Positions 42,553-56,478 of a stretch of 64,000 nt of DNA are shown here, piece after piece. Made by a program: the position numbers and the translations under genes. Numbering within the stretch: the first letter of the stretch is position 1; each line of letters starts with the position of its first letter. Below the pieces are notes generated by a model that was not told the DNA's origin, did no database searches, and saw nothing but the letters and a program-made list of their open reading frames with translations. Origin of the DNA: Catonia carolina (Eukaryota; Arthropoda; Insecta; Hemiptera; Achilidae); assembly GCA_035578175.1 (NCBI GenBank), contig JAQMRL010000003.1, positions 88,204,469-88,268,468 on the forward strand, given 5' to 3'.

Positions 42553-43013
42553 TAATCAGAAAAATATTTAATTGAATTAAGGATATTATTTTACACTTGC
42601 GTCCAAATTTGAATTTTGACACAAATCTGGAAATTCCAGATTGTGAATTTTTAACACTACTAAGGTATCATATTTTCTTTGTTAATAATTTTGTGTTAGA
42701 ATTGTTATAATTTGTTTGTTATTAAAATGTTATAATTGTTAAATTGTGATAGTATGTTCCTATGCATTTAATTTTTTTTTTTATAAAAGTTTAACCTTTT
42801 CAGTTTTTGTCAAATAAGTATTGGCAATTTATTTAAAATGCTTTGTGAAGATTTTTATGATTTTGTTAATAAACGAATTTAAATCGATTAACCTTGTCAA
42901 ATTATTTACTCCAATGCCTTAATTAGTCTTATCCTATTACAATAATTCGTAGAAAAATACAAGCAAGAAGTGATACGTTCGATGCAGTTCGACGTAAAAC
43001 AAATAAGTTACAT

Positions 43014-43465
43014 TTATAAACACCAGTTTTATTACATTCAAAATATAAATATTATTGTTTTGGTTGAAACATAAACAGAGTGATTCTACTGGTAAAAACT
43101 AGGTCAATTCTCAAAGGCTAACCTACTTTCAATGTTTATAAACACTACTGTTTATTTACATTCAAAATGTAAATATTATTGTTTTTGTTTTGGTTAAAAC
43201 ATAAACAGAGAGTGATTCTACTTGTAAAAACTAGGTCAATTCTCAAGGCTGACCTACTTTCTGTCAATGTTTATAAACACACTGTTTATTTACATTCAAA
43301 ATATAAATATTATTGTTTTTGTTTTGGTTAAAACATAAACAGAGTGATTCTACTTGTAAAAACTAGGTCAATTCTCAAGGTTAACCTACTTTCTGTTTGT
43401 TTATAAACACCACTGTTTATTTACATTCAAAATATATTATTTTTGTTTTGGTTTGAATGTAAACG
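43014..43465 (+). repeat. Minisatellite, period about 120-135 bp, 3.5 copies
   Basis: TTTATAAACAC recurs at about 43014, 43135, 43270 and 43400. Each unit also has TTTACATTCAAAATATAAAT, GTTTTGGTTAAAACATAAAC and AACTAGGTCAATTCTCAAG. Units differ by small indels. Confidence 0.88.
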
Positions 43466-43999
43466 CAAAAATAATAAGTTTCTTGGTCTGAATCTTTCGC
43501 CAGTCAGCCAGTAACAATTTTAAACATACTTATTTAATAAGTTAGGTATGTGGAAAAGGATATAAATAATTAAATAAAAATCCAGTTTATTCACTTTGTA
43601 CTGCGTTTATTGACCCAATGAATAACCCCGAGACAATACAGAGAAAAAATGCAAACTATTAATTAAAAACCAATATAATGCTGAACTTATATGAATAGGA
43701 AATTATTTTAAACATATATAAATTTAAACGTATTTTAAAACTACAGACAAGCAATCGTAATTTGTAAAGAACTTAACAATACTTAATAAAACACAAACTT
43801 ATTCCATTATGTTAATAATACTAATATCAAACGTTTACAGTACTATTTTTATTTTTTAAGTTCATTCTTAAAAACGATCGCAGCATATGCTTTGATTTTT
43901 TTTTATTTTAAATTTTATCCAGATCAAAACTATTAATCGACCTAATTCATTCATACATTATCTCAATACAACACACTTTATGATAACTGTAGTAATAAC

Positions 44000-44037
<38 letters not shown>

Positions 44038-45840
44038 GTATTTCAATACAAATAATCAAGAGTAATTTATAGATAGATAGATAGACAACTGACAGTAAGA
44101 CAATATTTCTCATTTTATTTTAAAAAAATTTTATTTAATAATGATGCAAGTTATATACTACTTTAAATTTTTTATGTAAAAAACACTGAAAAAATAATTA
44201 GTTATACAGACATTTATTACTTTTTAAATGTATTTTAAGTAGATTATAATTTATATGAATGAAACACATCCATTCCATTATGTTTAACAAACCTAACCTG
44301 ACCTAACTTTACAAACTTTTAAGGTTAGGTTATCTTGGATATTCCTGTATGATGAAAATAGTTGGCTAACTAATATAATGAATGTTATATTATACATTAA
44401 AAGATATGTAATAATATAGAAATATTAAAAACAAAAATTAAAAAATAATAGTACCTAATAAAAAAAATTTGTTTCGTGTTCATTTTTTAGTAGTACGTAC
44501 TTGACTAATCATTATGTTTAACAAAACTTCATTACCTAATATTACAGAAATTAAATTTTTAAGCACTACAAAATTTATTTACATTAGAATACATTATGAA
44601 ACTAGAAAAAGTGACTAATTCAAATATTTAATCGTCATTTAAAATTGCTAATATATAAATTTAAAAAGAAAACCTACATCAAAACACAACATATTGAATA
44701 AGTAGAATTGAAATATTAAGTAATTCAGGAAGCCCATATTTAGAATATGGTACACATATTAATATGCTAAAATAAATAAATAAATAAAATAATATTTAGA
44801 TAATGGAACAAAATACTTAATTTTTTTTTAGATTCATCATTCTATAAAGGACATGCACAATAATAACGTTCTTACTTTTAAGTCAATATATACAGCCGAT
44901 AAATATTCTGCTAAAACTTACAGAATAATGTTACTAACAAAAATTATAACAATAATAAAATCATTTATCTATTTTATTAAAATATTAGAATATAAAGCAA
45001 TTACAGCATATTAATATTCTAATTTATTATCATAAAATTGTATATATATAATTATATGTGTGTGTAAAAAATTCTATATACATTTAATTAATTTTGTAAT
45101 ACCAACATTTCAAAAGAAATTTAAAACTTTTATTTTTTTATGATATTTACAAAATATAAACTCAAATTATATTGGGCGTATCATGATGTTCTCCAAGTTA
45201 CGATATTAAAAGACTGACAAAATTTTTTTGGTTTACGTATACAATTAATTTCAGAACTTCCTGATGAAACTATTCACGACCCTTTTTATAAAATGAGTAA
45301 TGACGTACGCTATAAGGCAAGAATATGGTAAAAAATTTAGTCCAATCTTATATAAATGTATGGAACATTCAAGATTCAAGACCAACTGTCCTTATTTATG
45401 TAATAAAGTTTTTAATTCAATTTCCCCCACATGACTGACAGTATCAAAGGTAATTTAGAAAAAAATATATTTGCCAAATCAATTCCAGAGGGTATTATTT
45501 AGCTAGAAAATGAACACACTCTTCAGCACGTCTAGTTTAAGTTACAAAAGTTATTAGTTCATACAACTTGGATGCACCTACCTGGGGGAAGTGGATGCGA
45601 ACCACAGGACTTTTTTGCAGTGATGTAGGTTTTATCAACCAAAGATTTCAGCCGAGTACAAGGAGCAGAGATCTGCTTTTTACGTAGGACTCTTGTTTTA
45701 AGTTTAAATAACTACGTATTGTCAGAGTTGGTTTGACCATGTCTATAGAACGGAAGAAATCGGTTTTCAAGGAGAATAACATCTTATAATGTTGGTGGTG
45801 CCAGAAAGATTGGACAGTTAAGATGGGTTGACCAATTAGA
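43466..45840. other. AT-rich intergenic stretch
   Basis: Contains an (AAT)n microsatellite at about 44002-44034 and (GATA)n at about 44072-44087. No coding frame or element recognised; may be SNAP-25 3' UTR or intergenic. Confidence 0.4.
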
Positions 45841-45850
45841 AGACTACATT
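45735..45850 (+). pseudogene. Non-LTR retrotransposon tail fragment
   Basis: The frame GWFDHVYRTEEIGFQGE and later DQLEDYIY-like codons resemble the 'WFGHVxRMEExRxP' and 'RWxDQ' motifs at the end of reverse transcriptase proteins, with stops between. Short and decayed. Confidence 0.4.
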
Positions 45851-46015
45851 TATCTTTTTGGTTTTACGTCCAACTGTAATGCACATAAGGCTAATGGGAA
45901 CTGTGAAAGGTGATAAAATAGGCTGGATATATCTAGGATATGAAATCGAACCTAAGATCTTCAGTTTAGAAGCCAAATGCAGTGATCACTATTACCAACA
46001 GATTTTTTTGTTTAA
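45850..46015 (-). repeat. tRNA-derived SINE, reverse
   Basis: On the minus strand: TTGGTAATAGTGATCACTGC as box A side and GGTTCGATTTC as box B (near 45945), followed by a body. An overlapping frame at 45858-46229 is not a gene. Confidence 0.6.
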
Positions 46016-46875
46016 AGTATCACCCACAATAGAAATTTTGAACATTTGTGGGTACAAAGCAAATTGTCATAGAGTTTCTATAGCATCCAGTGCCAATTTT
46101 TTTGAGGTTAGGGTTCGTCATTTTCTTTATAAGTATAACTTGGAAGAACATTATGAAACACTTGGTATGCATCCTCTTTTACAAATTTTTTACAATAAAA
46201 TTATGTATATTCTCTACCAGTTACATTAAAAGTACAACAAAAATCAATTAACTGTTTTCTTACTATAAAATACAATTTCATACTCCAACTCCCATGTACA
46301 GACTTGTAGTACCACCTTAATTTTATGGAGCACACTTTCAAGGTTGTACGTGAGAAGTGATTAAATTTTTAAAGTTTTTGCATGTCATCAAAAAACAAAA
46401 TATAAATATTTATTAGAAAAAAAACTTAAAAAGTTGAGTATTACAAAATAAAAATACTAACTTGAATTTACTGTTTAAGTATTACATTTTCCGAATAACT
46501 TTTTTTTAAATCATTTCGTTGCTTAATAAAAGAATAAAAAACAGATAATTTTAGAACAGGCACTATTTTAAATTTGTTTAGTTTAAAAAAATATTTAATT
46601 CGCCAAAAAAATTGAGCTGTTTTAAAAAATATTTTGTTAAAATTTTGCTATTACATAATAACAAACACTATTGCAATTTATTTTAACAGACAACTTATAT
46701 TCTACTAACAACTAATTTTCAGCATAAGTAAAAAAGTCAACTAGAATAATTTTACAGCAAGATATTTAAAAATTTATTATTTCTTATAATTTAAAAGAAT
46801 GATAAATAAAGAAAGAATATTTTAAGCAAGCTGTAAAAGTAATATACAAAGACAAATGGATTGTACTGAATTAAA

Positions 46876-46965
46876 TTTGGCGACCTCTGTGGTCTAGTTG
46901 TATTATACTAGACTTCAAATCAGAAGGTTCCAATTCGATTCCCAGTTAGAGTTCAGTTTTGTTTT
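46876..46965 (+). repeat. tRNA-derived SINE head
   Basis: CTCTGTGGTCTAGTTGTATT as box A side and CAATTCGATTCCCAG as box B. Body short or diverged. Confidence 0.6.
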
Positions 46966-48152
46966 AATTACCATACTTACTCAGGTAATTTATGCACTCA
47001 TATTTAAAGAAAAAAATTTATTTTGCTCAGTTCGCATGCTGTACATAATTTCCTTTTTAACAATTCATAAAAATTAATCATTTTATTGTATGAAGTCCGC
47101 CTAAACTTTAAACCTACATAAGACTTCTCATGTAATTTACCCACCATGGATATTTTTGAATAAACTTCATTAAAATTTGTGAAAATTACGCTAGTAAAAA
47201 TGGTAATACATTTGTAATCCAAAATTGAAAAATAACGTCACAACTATTATTAACCTTACATGAAAATGAATAATATTTAAAATAATTCCATTTTTAAGAT
47301 TTCTTACATTAGTATTAGAACTAAATAACAATAGGATATTGTAAAATATCAAATTGTAATAACTGTATTAATCATTTTACTTATCAGGTAAAAACTTAAT
47401 ACAGTGAAACATTGGTAATTCAAAGTGTTTGTTAATTTGAAGAAATTATTTGTCCCCTTCATTTTCAATTCAGGCATGGCATATTTTCATACGTTACAAA
47501 AATTCATTTCATCCTTCACTGTCTCCACATTAGTAGTAATTGCAGAACAGTCGGATGTAAATAAAAAAAAAATGTACATAATGTTAAATAATTTATACTA
47601 ATGTTAAATCTAACTTCATAAGTCGAAATAAAAATTTCCATTAATTTGAAGTATTTATTTTTTATTTTATTTTGATTTTACTCTAAATGCTGGTAGAACA
47701 GTCAATAAGGGGCACCAGCCTGTTATCGTTCCAAATCCCAATTGATTACATCACGATGACTAGTAAATATTTAATACACACAGCTACTCATTTTATTTAA
47801 TTTAAGCAGCTACTCATTTTACTAAAAACTTAAAGAGTTATCTAGAATGGATCCCACAGTATAATTATTATAGATACGTACGGAAAACACAATCTCACCA
47901 AGAGACACAGCCGAAAATTACATTGTTCCTTTCTTCTCGACAATACATGGTAATGTTAAAATTTTAACAATGCACTTTAAATAGGCCCATACTGTATCTC
48001 TTTTTTAAAATTTATTTTGGTTAGTTTTAAGTACGTATATAATTGATTATACTTTAACGAACTAGAGACTGCAGATGAAGGCGGAGCATTGTGACCTAGA
48101 TCACAGCACACAGCCAATTGACATTCGTTAATTGTATCATGAAAGATGAGGA
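46966..48152. other. Intergenic with SINE tail fragment
   Basis: 47471-47560 is a copy of the SINE body seen at 30289-30375 (AGGCATGGCATATTTTCATA). Nothing else recognised. Confidence 0.45.
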
Positions 48153-48314
48153 AAGATTATGGGCAAACGATCGGTTGGAAGAAGAAGAACCTCCTGGCTA
48201 CGGAACCTGCGAGAGTGGTTTAATTTGTCATCCATCGACCTATTTAGAGCTACAGTTTCCAAGGTCAGGATTGCTATGATGCTAGCACACCTTCGTAATG
48301 GAGATGCTACATGA
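48153..48314 (+). pseudogene. Non-LTR retrotransposon ORF2 3' end
   Basis: Codes GKRSVGRRRTSWLRNLREWF and FRATVSKVRIAMMLAHLRNG, then TGA and a (GAA)n tail to about 48330. This matches the C-terminus of insect endonuclease-reverse transcriptases of the type that end in a short microsatellite. 5'-truncated, as is usual after target-primed insertion. Confidence 0.72.
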
Positions 48315-48330
48315 AGAAGAAGAAGAATTG

Positions 48331-49483
48331 TATCATGCGTTGTTACGGTGTGGTCCAGCTATGGATAACAGCCTAACACAAAGTCAGCAGGAGTTCGGTG
48401 GAACAGAGTGTAACTTACCGAAGGGGCAACCTCACATCCGACTTTTAGTGAGAGTCCAAGTAATTAAGTGCGAATTCAAAATTTTGTTAATTCAATTTTT
48501 TTCCGCAGTCCCTTCAGCTTCGAATTACCGAGGTTTCACTATACAGTATTCATTAAAATGTTACTAAAAATATTATTGGATTTGTGCCCTTAAAACTAAT
48601 AGTATAAAATAAATTTACTTAAATACATTATTCTTTTCTTAATGCTAAAAAAATATAAAACAAATTCAAAACTTTGTAATTCGATAGTGGAAAATCATTA
48701 CTTAAATTAAATACTGTATTACAAAGTATGATAGCATTAGAAACCATAAATTTTCACAAAATTCATCCAGAAAGTAAAAACCATCTATTTATATCTCCAT
48801 CGCACCAGACAGTATGAAGATCAGGAATGCTTAGTTATGTCTTTCTACTCAAGGATAAAGTAGCCTAGTCAAATGGTTCATTTAAAATTCATAACATTTG
48901 TTTAAAACAATAGATCAACTTAAAAACAGCTGTAAAATAAGAATAGTTAAACTGAATGAAAAATTTTTTTTTGACTTAGGAAATTTATTGTCAGATTTGT
49001 GAAATTTACTAACAGAATGTGTGATAAGTGCTGTAGTGAGTAAGTTGGTCAAGACATTTAACAATGAAACGAAAAAGCTCATAATGTGGATTACCTGCAT
49101 TCATCCCTGAATTTTTAAAACATTTCACAATCATTACTGGACTAAATTAAGTTTGAGAAAGGTCCTAAATACACTATTACAAAGAATGTATCAGGTTTTT
49201 GAAAAGGTTTATCACAAGTGGTGAAATTTTAAATTTTTTAATCAATCTTCTTATAAGAAGAAATTTTCTATCGATCAGAAGTCTGAAAGTAATGGTAAGA
49301 TCAAGATAAAAATGTAGAATTTTTTTAAACCACATTCGGCAAAATTTTATTAAGTGTTTATAATAAAATCACTGCCATAACGTTACATACCTCAAATTTT
49401 TCTATAATTAAACAATACTTTTTGGATGATTTTGTAAAAATTAGTACAATAGTAGTACAATATGTGATGTAGATTAGTTACTA
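48331..49483. other. AT-rich intergenic stretch
   Basis: No gene or element recognised. Confidence 0.4.
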
Positions 49484-50051
49484 AGAGGTGCTACCCAAAA
49501 ATTCAAAGTTCAAGTCCATGATAATTGTTTTTTTTTTGACATCAAAGGGATTACCCACAAGGAATTTGTTCCTCCTGGTCAAACTGCCAATGGGAAGTTC
49601 TACTGTGAAATTTTTAAGTGGTTATGTGAAAGCATTAGGTGCAAACGTTCAGATCAGTGGGCTAACAAGCTGGGTTCTGCACCATGACTACGTGCCCGCG
49701 CACACATCGCTAGGCATTTGGAATTTCTTGGCTTCTAAAAACACGGTAGTGATTCCCCACTCACCCTATTTGCCTGACCTCGTCCTGTGGGACTTTTTTC
49801 CTTTCCCAAAATAAAATTTCAATTGAAAAGCCATCATTTTAACACAATTGAGGAGATCCAGGAAGAAAAGCAGAATGTGCTTTGAACAATTACGCTTGCA
49901 GACTTTCAGGGATGCATGGAATCATGGAAAAACACTGGGATCGCTGTATCAATGTCCAAGGGACAATTTTGAAGGAGACTGTGGAAATTAGAAGTTATGG
50001 TAAGCTATTTTATTTTTATGGTAAAATTACACAAACTTTTTGGTAGCACCT
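49484..50051 (+). mobile_element. Decayed mariner (Mos-like), 5'-deleted
   Basis: Inverted ends GAGGTGCTACCCAAAAA and TTTTTGGTAGCACCT with TA on each side. The interior is the second half of a mariner transposase: KGITHKEFVPPGQTANGKFY, LWANKLGSAP-like, then HSPYLPDLVLWDFFPFPK, with frameshifts. The N-terminal half is missing. Confidence 0.75.
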
Positions 50052-52562
50052 TATATTAAATTTGACTGAATATTAGTAATAGTAGTTCCAAGGGTTTTAA
50101 GCTCCCATCTGACACAAATTTAATTCTTTTGCACTTACAAACTTAATGAACGAAAGATTAATTGAAGCAAACATATAAATTTAACATGTACAATTATTTT
50201 TTATAAAAAATATTCAGCAAAATTTGAAAAAATCTAATAAGCATTATTTAATAATGAAAATTTCCTTTAAGAAAAACACACCAAATGAAAATAACATTTA
50301 ACATTATTCATTTTGGTGGTAACTTATTTTTATTAGATTTTTTTGAACATTCAATTTAAATTTCAACAATAATTTTCAATAACAATTAATTAATTAATTC
50401 AAACGTAATTGGATTTCACATTAATGTTCTATTAATAATAATAAATCATCTCATCGTTTTATAATCGATTAAAAAATATATTCTTATAGATATAATATCA
50501 CAATACCATAATTAAGTATCATTATGATAAAAAATAAATATTAAACAATTCATTAATTAATTATTATACAATTAATAATTTAAACATATGAAAACAATAA
50601 TAAATAAATGTTTTTTCATTATTGTAATTATTGGCATACCAAATAAAAAAAACAACATCATTTCATCTAACTGATGTGATTGGTGTACAAATACATCACA
50701 GAGTTGCCAGACCCGATGACTGTATTTGATATAATATATAAAATACTAAATAATAGAAATACATAAATGAAAATAAAATAAAATAGATGACATAGAGCAC
50801 TTAAATGTTCTGAAAATTTTTGGGTGTTATGCATCTACTTTAGATATTGAAGTTAAGACTGTTTTGTGTTTATTCCAATACAAGATGGTGATTTATGGCG
50901 AGAAAATATCTTTTGTAGGCAGAAATGTGGATAATTTAAAGACCAAGCTTTTATGTAGGCGAAATCATGACAATCCTTAATTACGTACAAAACAACCTCT
51001 GCTTTACCAGAACTCTCAAAAGAAAATTCATTGAAAAAATCCTAGAAATTTTACCAGATTATAGTACCTCCATGTAGAATAAGAGAAACTGCTTACTTTT
51101 GGACCCTGGGCACTCTTTCCAGCCCAAGTCAAAACAGGCAACAATAACACATTAGAATTTAATCATTCCTCAAAGTACCAGACTAAAAAAATATTTTCAT
51201 CATAAACCAACATCTTTTCAACAACATCCATCTTATATTAGAATAACACAACACAGTTTACCTTCAACATCTGAAGAAGAAGCACATATCTCAAAAATTG
51301 ACAAAACATGAAATTGTTTTTTTTTATGTTATCTATTCTTTTATACATACGTGTTTCATTTATTTAGTATATTAAATACATGAGTGGGTAAAGTTCGTTT
51401 TTAAATGTATTTATATATATACAATGACAAGATCAACACCATAAATTTTATAATTTTTTTTTTTAAATAACAAAAAATAAAAAAAGTGCATTCTATAAGA
51501 TTTGCGTTGTTAATACCGAGTTATATTATATATAAGCTATGTACACTTACATATCACTAGGCCGCGTAGCAACACGAAACTTCTTGGAGTTTCCCTTACA
51601 ATGTTGTCGTTACATTTCAAAACTGAATTATAATAATAATAATAAAAAAAAACAATTAATTATTATAAATTTTCCTATTAACTAATTTTAATTAATAATT
51701 TATCTTCCATAATTTCTAACCTCTTCTGCTTGTATGTATCTAAAATGTTATTTATATATATATATTTCTAACTAACTTTCAAAAGCCTAACTGAAGTACT
51801 TGCCGTATCTACCTTACAAAAATAAAAAATAAATAAATAAAACAGAAACATATTAATAAATATTAAAAAAATAAACACAAAATTTTATTTAAACAACTTA
51901 TAAAGTATTTTACTAAAATTACCTGAGTTACTACAAATTTTATTCAAAACAGAAGTTTATTTATAATTTATAGTTGAAACTCAATAATATATTAAATTTA
52001 AAAGGAACGTAGTTTAGATAAATTACTGGACATTTTAACTATCACATTTCAGTTTTTAGTTGAAATTCATTATGAAAAGTGATTCAAATGAACTTTCATT
52101 CAGTAAAGGTGAAGGTTGTCATGGAAAGCAGTGGACATAGTTTTTTAATTTTTCAGGAAATAGGCCTAATCATGTTGAAGGACATGACAATTATATTTTT
52201 TAAGAATACTAATTTTTCTCTTAAGTACAGTGGATACTCTTTCAACAAATATCTCTTATTTACAATGTTTTTTACTGTACTGTGATATTTAAAAAAAACT
52301 ACAATAAAAACAATTCCTGTCATACTTTTTGTAAAAATAATGACATTAAATTTAATATTGAGTACTTCCCTGAGGGTCTTCGGATAGTTATATACAGCTT
52401 ACATGCATTATTTACAAGAACCAATACCACAATAAACAATACTGATTAGGCCTTCTGGCCTGTTACAACTTCAAATTTAATAATCTGTTATTTCTTAAAG
52501 AAGTTGAGGTGCTCATCTCTTCCAAGGTTGCCCAATACAATGTTGTACAGTTGGATATACTA
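50052..52562. other. AT-rich stretch (possible SNAP-25 3' UTR or intergenic)
   Basis: 2.5 kb of very AT-rich sequence free of recognised transposons. No coding frame of note. Confidence 0.4.
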
Positions 52563-53357
52563 AGGGGAACCCAAAAATAATCGGACTGAGAGAGTGCTGC
52601 CATTCACAGATGTAGTAGAGTAAAGGTGAAAACATAGTAGAGCAGGAATGCTAGAGTCAAGTTGTGCGTCTGTAAATCTTGTTTACGTTTAAATGTGAGT
52701 GCACATAGTGGCGCGTCAAGCGGCGATGTATGCGTCTATGAGACTCTTGACTCACCGCTACAGAAATGAGCACCAATTTCTTTCCAAGCGTCTCTCCACT
52801 ACACACGTTGATGCCTGAGTGAAAACAATATAACCTCAATATTATGAGTAATCTACCTTCCTGTTCTATTGGCTGTTTGATAACGTTTGTGTACTTGATA
52901 CTGATTCGTGGAATAATAAGATTTAAAAAAATACTGTAATGTACTGTAATTTATCCTTAAATAGCAAAAAACGATCGGAAAACTGCTTAAGTTCTTGGAA
53001 TAAGTGGTGATATTCACAGAGTTTAAAATGTTACTTATTTATGAATGAACTGCTTCTGTTTTAATTCCTGTAAGTAACAAAGAGCAGAATTTTCAAACGA
53101 AATTTCAACCTCACTATCAGAGCACATCTTGATGACTGGAAACTACTTTTAACTTCCTAGGAAGCTAAAAGCGCTGCTAGCTTTGCCTCTTCACTATGTT
53201 TTGAAGACGCGCTTCTAGCATCGATGATCATTTTTCTAACAGCTTGACTCACTGTTTAACTCTAGCATCGCCGCTTCACTATATTTTCACCCTAACTCTC
53301 TACTACATCTACAAATGGCAGTGCGCTTTCAGTCCGGTAATTTTTGTATCCCCCTCG
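52563..53357. mobile_element. Long-TIR foldback element, 795 bp, TA-flanked
   Basis: TA at 52561-52562 and 53358-53359. Imperfect inverted repeats of about 110 bp: left GGGGAACCCAAAAATAATCG, right (reversed) CGAGGGGGATACAAAAATTA, both continuing through CGGACTGA and AGATGTAGTAGAG to AATGCTAGAGT. The TA site and end sequence suggest a mariner-related origin. No transposase. Confidence 0.78.
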
Positions 53358-53464
53358 TACATTGCCTTATTGGTCCCAAACCAAAGTCCTCATTTTAAAA
53401 GCGATGAGGGAAGTGTGGAAGGGAGAAGTAACCTTGTTAAAAAATTTTAAGTTCATCCAACCCG

Positions 53465-53640
53465 GATGATAGCACTCAGTAAGGGTTTCTTGCCTGCAAA
53501 AACATGGAAATAAAACCAACAATCTCAGTGGTGGAAGAGGGAGACATTTTCAATGGCGAAGGGTCTACGGGAGTCAACCTAGCATGTTTAAAGGCAGTGA
53601 GCTAGCAGCTCAACCATCAAACTGGCCTTGGATATAGGAC
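53465..53640 (-). repeat. Possible tRNA-derived SINE, reverse (decayed)
   Basis: On the minus strand, GATGGTTGAGCTGCTAGCTC resembles box A and TAGGTTGACTCCCG box B (near 53568-53581). Weak match. Confidence 0.35.
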
Positions 53641-56478
53641 TGGAAAAATGGTATCTTACTTTAATATTATGTACAAAAGATACATTTTCTAGTTAGTTTT
53701 TATTCATAACACTACTAATAAAAAAAAAACTGTACTTAATCCACCAAACAACATTAAAAAAAAAATCTGTAAAAAATTAGGCTTTTAATTTCATTACATG
53801 GAAATTCCACACTGTATTTTAAGATTGATTATAATTCATTATATATCAGACCTTGTACAAATATAAATGAGAACACTATTGGTCTATTCCTATTGAAATT
53901 TATTAAGAAAATATAATATGGGACAATTTTTTAACGAATTTATATACACTCTTGTATAGTAACTAATTCCCTTCAGCCAAATTAACATCTTTCAAAACAG
54001 AAAAAACATCAAAATTACTTTTTTTAACTTGTTAAACAGTAAAATTACTTTACTAAATTTGTTTACTAATAACAATCAACAAATTATTGGTGTTTCAACT
54101 ATATACACACATTTATCATAATGAAAATAAATAAAAAAATAAAATATAACAAAACATCAAACATTATATATTCATTATCAGCACCCAGTTTTCTTCAGGA
54201 TATACTTTATAATATGCGATAAACACTCTAAATCTTTCTAAAAAATATAATGACCGTCAGATACAAACCATTTTTAATATTAAAACTCTAATTTTTTATA
54301 ATTAAAGATTAATTATTAAATGTAATAATATAATATATTATAAATATAAATACAGATACGTTTATAGTTATCAGAGAAAAAAATTGTAATCTATGAATTA
54401 TACTGTTTTATATTATATTATATAATAATAAATATTACAATTAAATATGTATATAACAAATATATATTTATGTATATTATTAATATATAAATATATTTAT
54501 ATTATATATATATATATATATATAGGAAAGGCAAATGAGTGTTTACAACCTCATCTTAATCATACATTTTAATAATGATAAAGCTATTTTTTTATTACAG
54601 TAATAAATATAATGTAACTATTAAATGCTACTTACAAAAAGAAAGAAAAAACTAACAATAATAATAATAATTATAACAAATTTTGCAAATATATTAATAA
54701 GCAAATGTATACATAATAATAATGTTTTTATATAATATAATCTGTACAATTATTAATACTTAGAATTAACAATAATTAAGTAATATATCAAAGAGCATTA
54801 TATAATAATCATAATGCTCTTCACTAGAAATCTAAACTTTTTACTTTATGTATATTACATAAAATGATGACAATGAGATATGGGGAAATATATGTTCATA
54901 TATACCAAATTATTTTACTTACCTTTTGTATAACTGAACAAACAAAAATTGTTTTTTATACAGATAAAAATATTCAAAACAATTTAAAAAAAATTGTAAT
55001 ATAAAACAATTTTATAATTATATATACATTTATATAATACTTTAAAATATTATTTTGATAAATTATTGGTAAAAATTTGAATAAATACATAATACATATA
55101 TAATGTATTTTTTCTTTGAATAGATTTAATATTGCTTCTCAAGACAAAGACACGATTATAACATTTCAAAAAATTTTTTTGGTAAACTTCTTTAATGAAC
55201 TGCATTATTTTCTAGAAATTAATAATTTAGCGGGAGGTTTATAAAACATTTCAATGGTTTTATTATTTATACAGCTGAAGAATTAATATCTTTTTGGAAA
55301 CTGACCTACACTTAACACGGTCATTAATTACAGTTTTATTTTTCAAAATATTCAGCACGAGACACCTTACAATCAACTTGGACACCGCTTTAAACAATGG
55401 GAAAATAAAATTTTTTAATTACAGTAATAGAAAAGGAAAATTGAACATAAAACACATACAATAGAATGTCGATCTTAATCAACGCATATTTAAATATATT
55501 GAAAAACTGGAAAAATAGGAAGGAAAATAATAGGGCCAAAGCAATCTAGGAAAGACAAATACAGAAATAAACAGTACAATTTAACGGCTACATAATTCAT
55601 ACAGACAAAAGCAGATTAAAAAGAAAAACAAAAATTTTTCAAAGTCTGAAAAACAGAAAGGGAAATTCATGATAGAAATATATATTTAAACAGAGTAGTC
55701 AACTCTGGCAGTCTTCAGACAAGGAAAAGAAAAGAACCCCGAGGTTCAAGTCTGTGGACTGAGAAGGGAGCTTCACAATAAAAAATTAACAATATTAGAA
55801 AAAATAAGAAGGGTTTAAAAGGTAAATCAGTATTTCTTTGCCGAACAACAAAAATAAAAAAAGGGAAATTATAAACCAACTAGGTATTAATTTCACATCT
55901 ACAAACTAAGTATTTGTAAATTAATCTGTCAACAAAACATCATTGGCCCAAATGAAAATGAAACCAAATAGTAGGATTAGATCCCATGGGCCCAAATATT
56001 GAAGAATAATGGTCCCACTGAAATCAATAAAAGTTTCATAGACTAGCAAAGAATCTGGTTGTGTGGTATTATTAACAATAATAATTATTCTTATATAAAA
56101 ATTTAAGATATTTATTTTACCTTAAATCCCTATTTGAAATTAATTACGGTTCACAATTATATACTTAAAATATAAATAAAATGATTCTTGAGGGATTTAT
56201 TAAAAAAAAAGTCAACTGTATAGAATCAGAAAAATATTTTAAGTAGATATAATCGACTATTAATGCAGTTCATAAAATAAAATACAGTTAAAGGATAATT
56301 ATTTTAAGAAAACAACTCTTAAAATGGCATTCACAAATAAATTTTGCTTCACCATTTCATATTTGTAAACGATTAAATGAAAACAAACAAAATAAAAAAT
56401 GATTATGATATCATTTTAGCAGTTGGGTAGAGGTAGAAGCAACAAAGAGCAGTTGGGAAATGCAGGCGAATGGATGAT
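53641..56478. other. AT-rich stretch 3' of SNAP-25
   Basis: 2.8 kb almost without recognised repeats except (TA)n near 54505-54524. It lies directly downstream of the SNAP-25 stop codon on the minus strand, so at least part is probably 3' UTR. Confidence 0.4.

Larger units (their letters stand above)
40431..43013. other. Intergenic, AT-rich, with two small MITEs
   Basis: Apart from the elements at 41551-41695 and 42346-42552, no coding or repeat structure is recognised. Could hold the end of the spn-E 3' UTR. Confidence 0.35.

Noticed and set aside
43014..43465. CRISPR-like array
   Set aside because: Whole units of 120-135 bp are repeated in tandem without unique spacers, and the DNA is from an animal nucleus.
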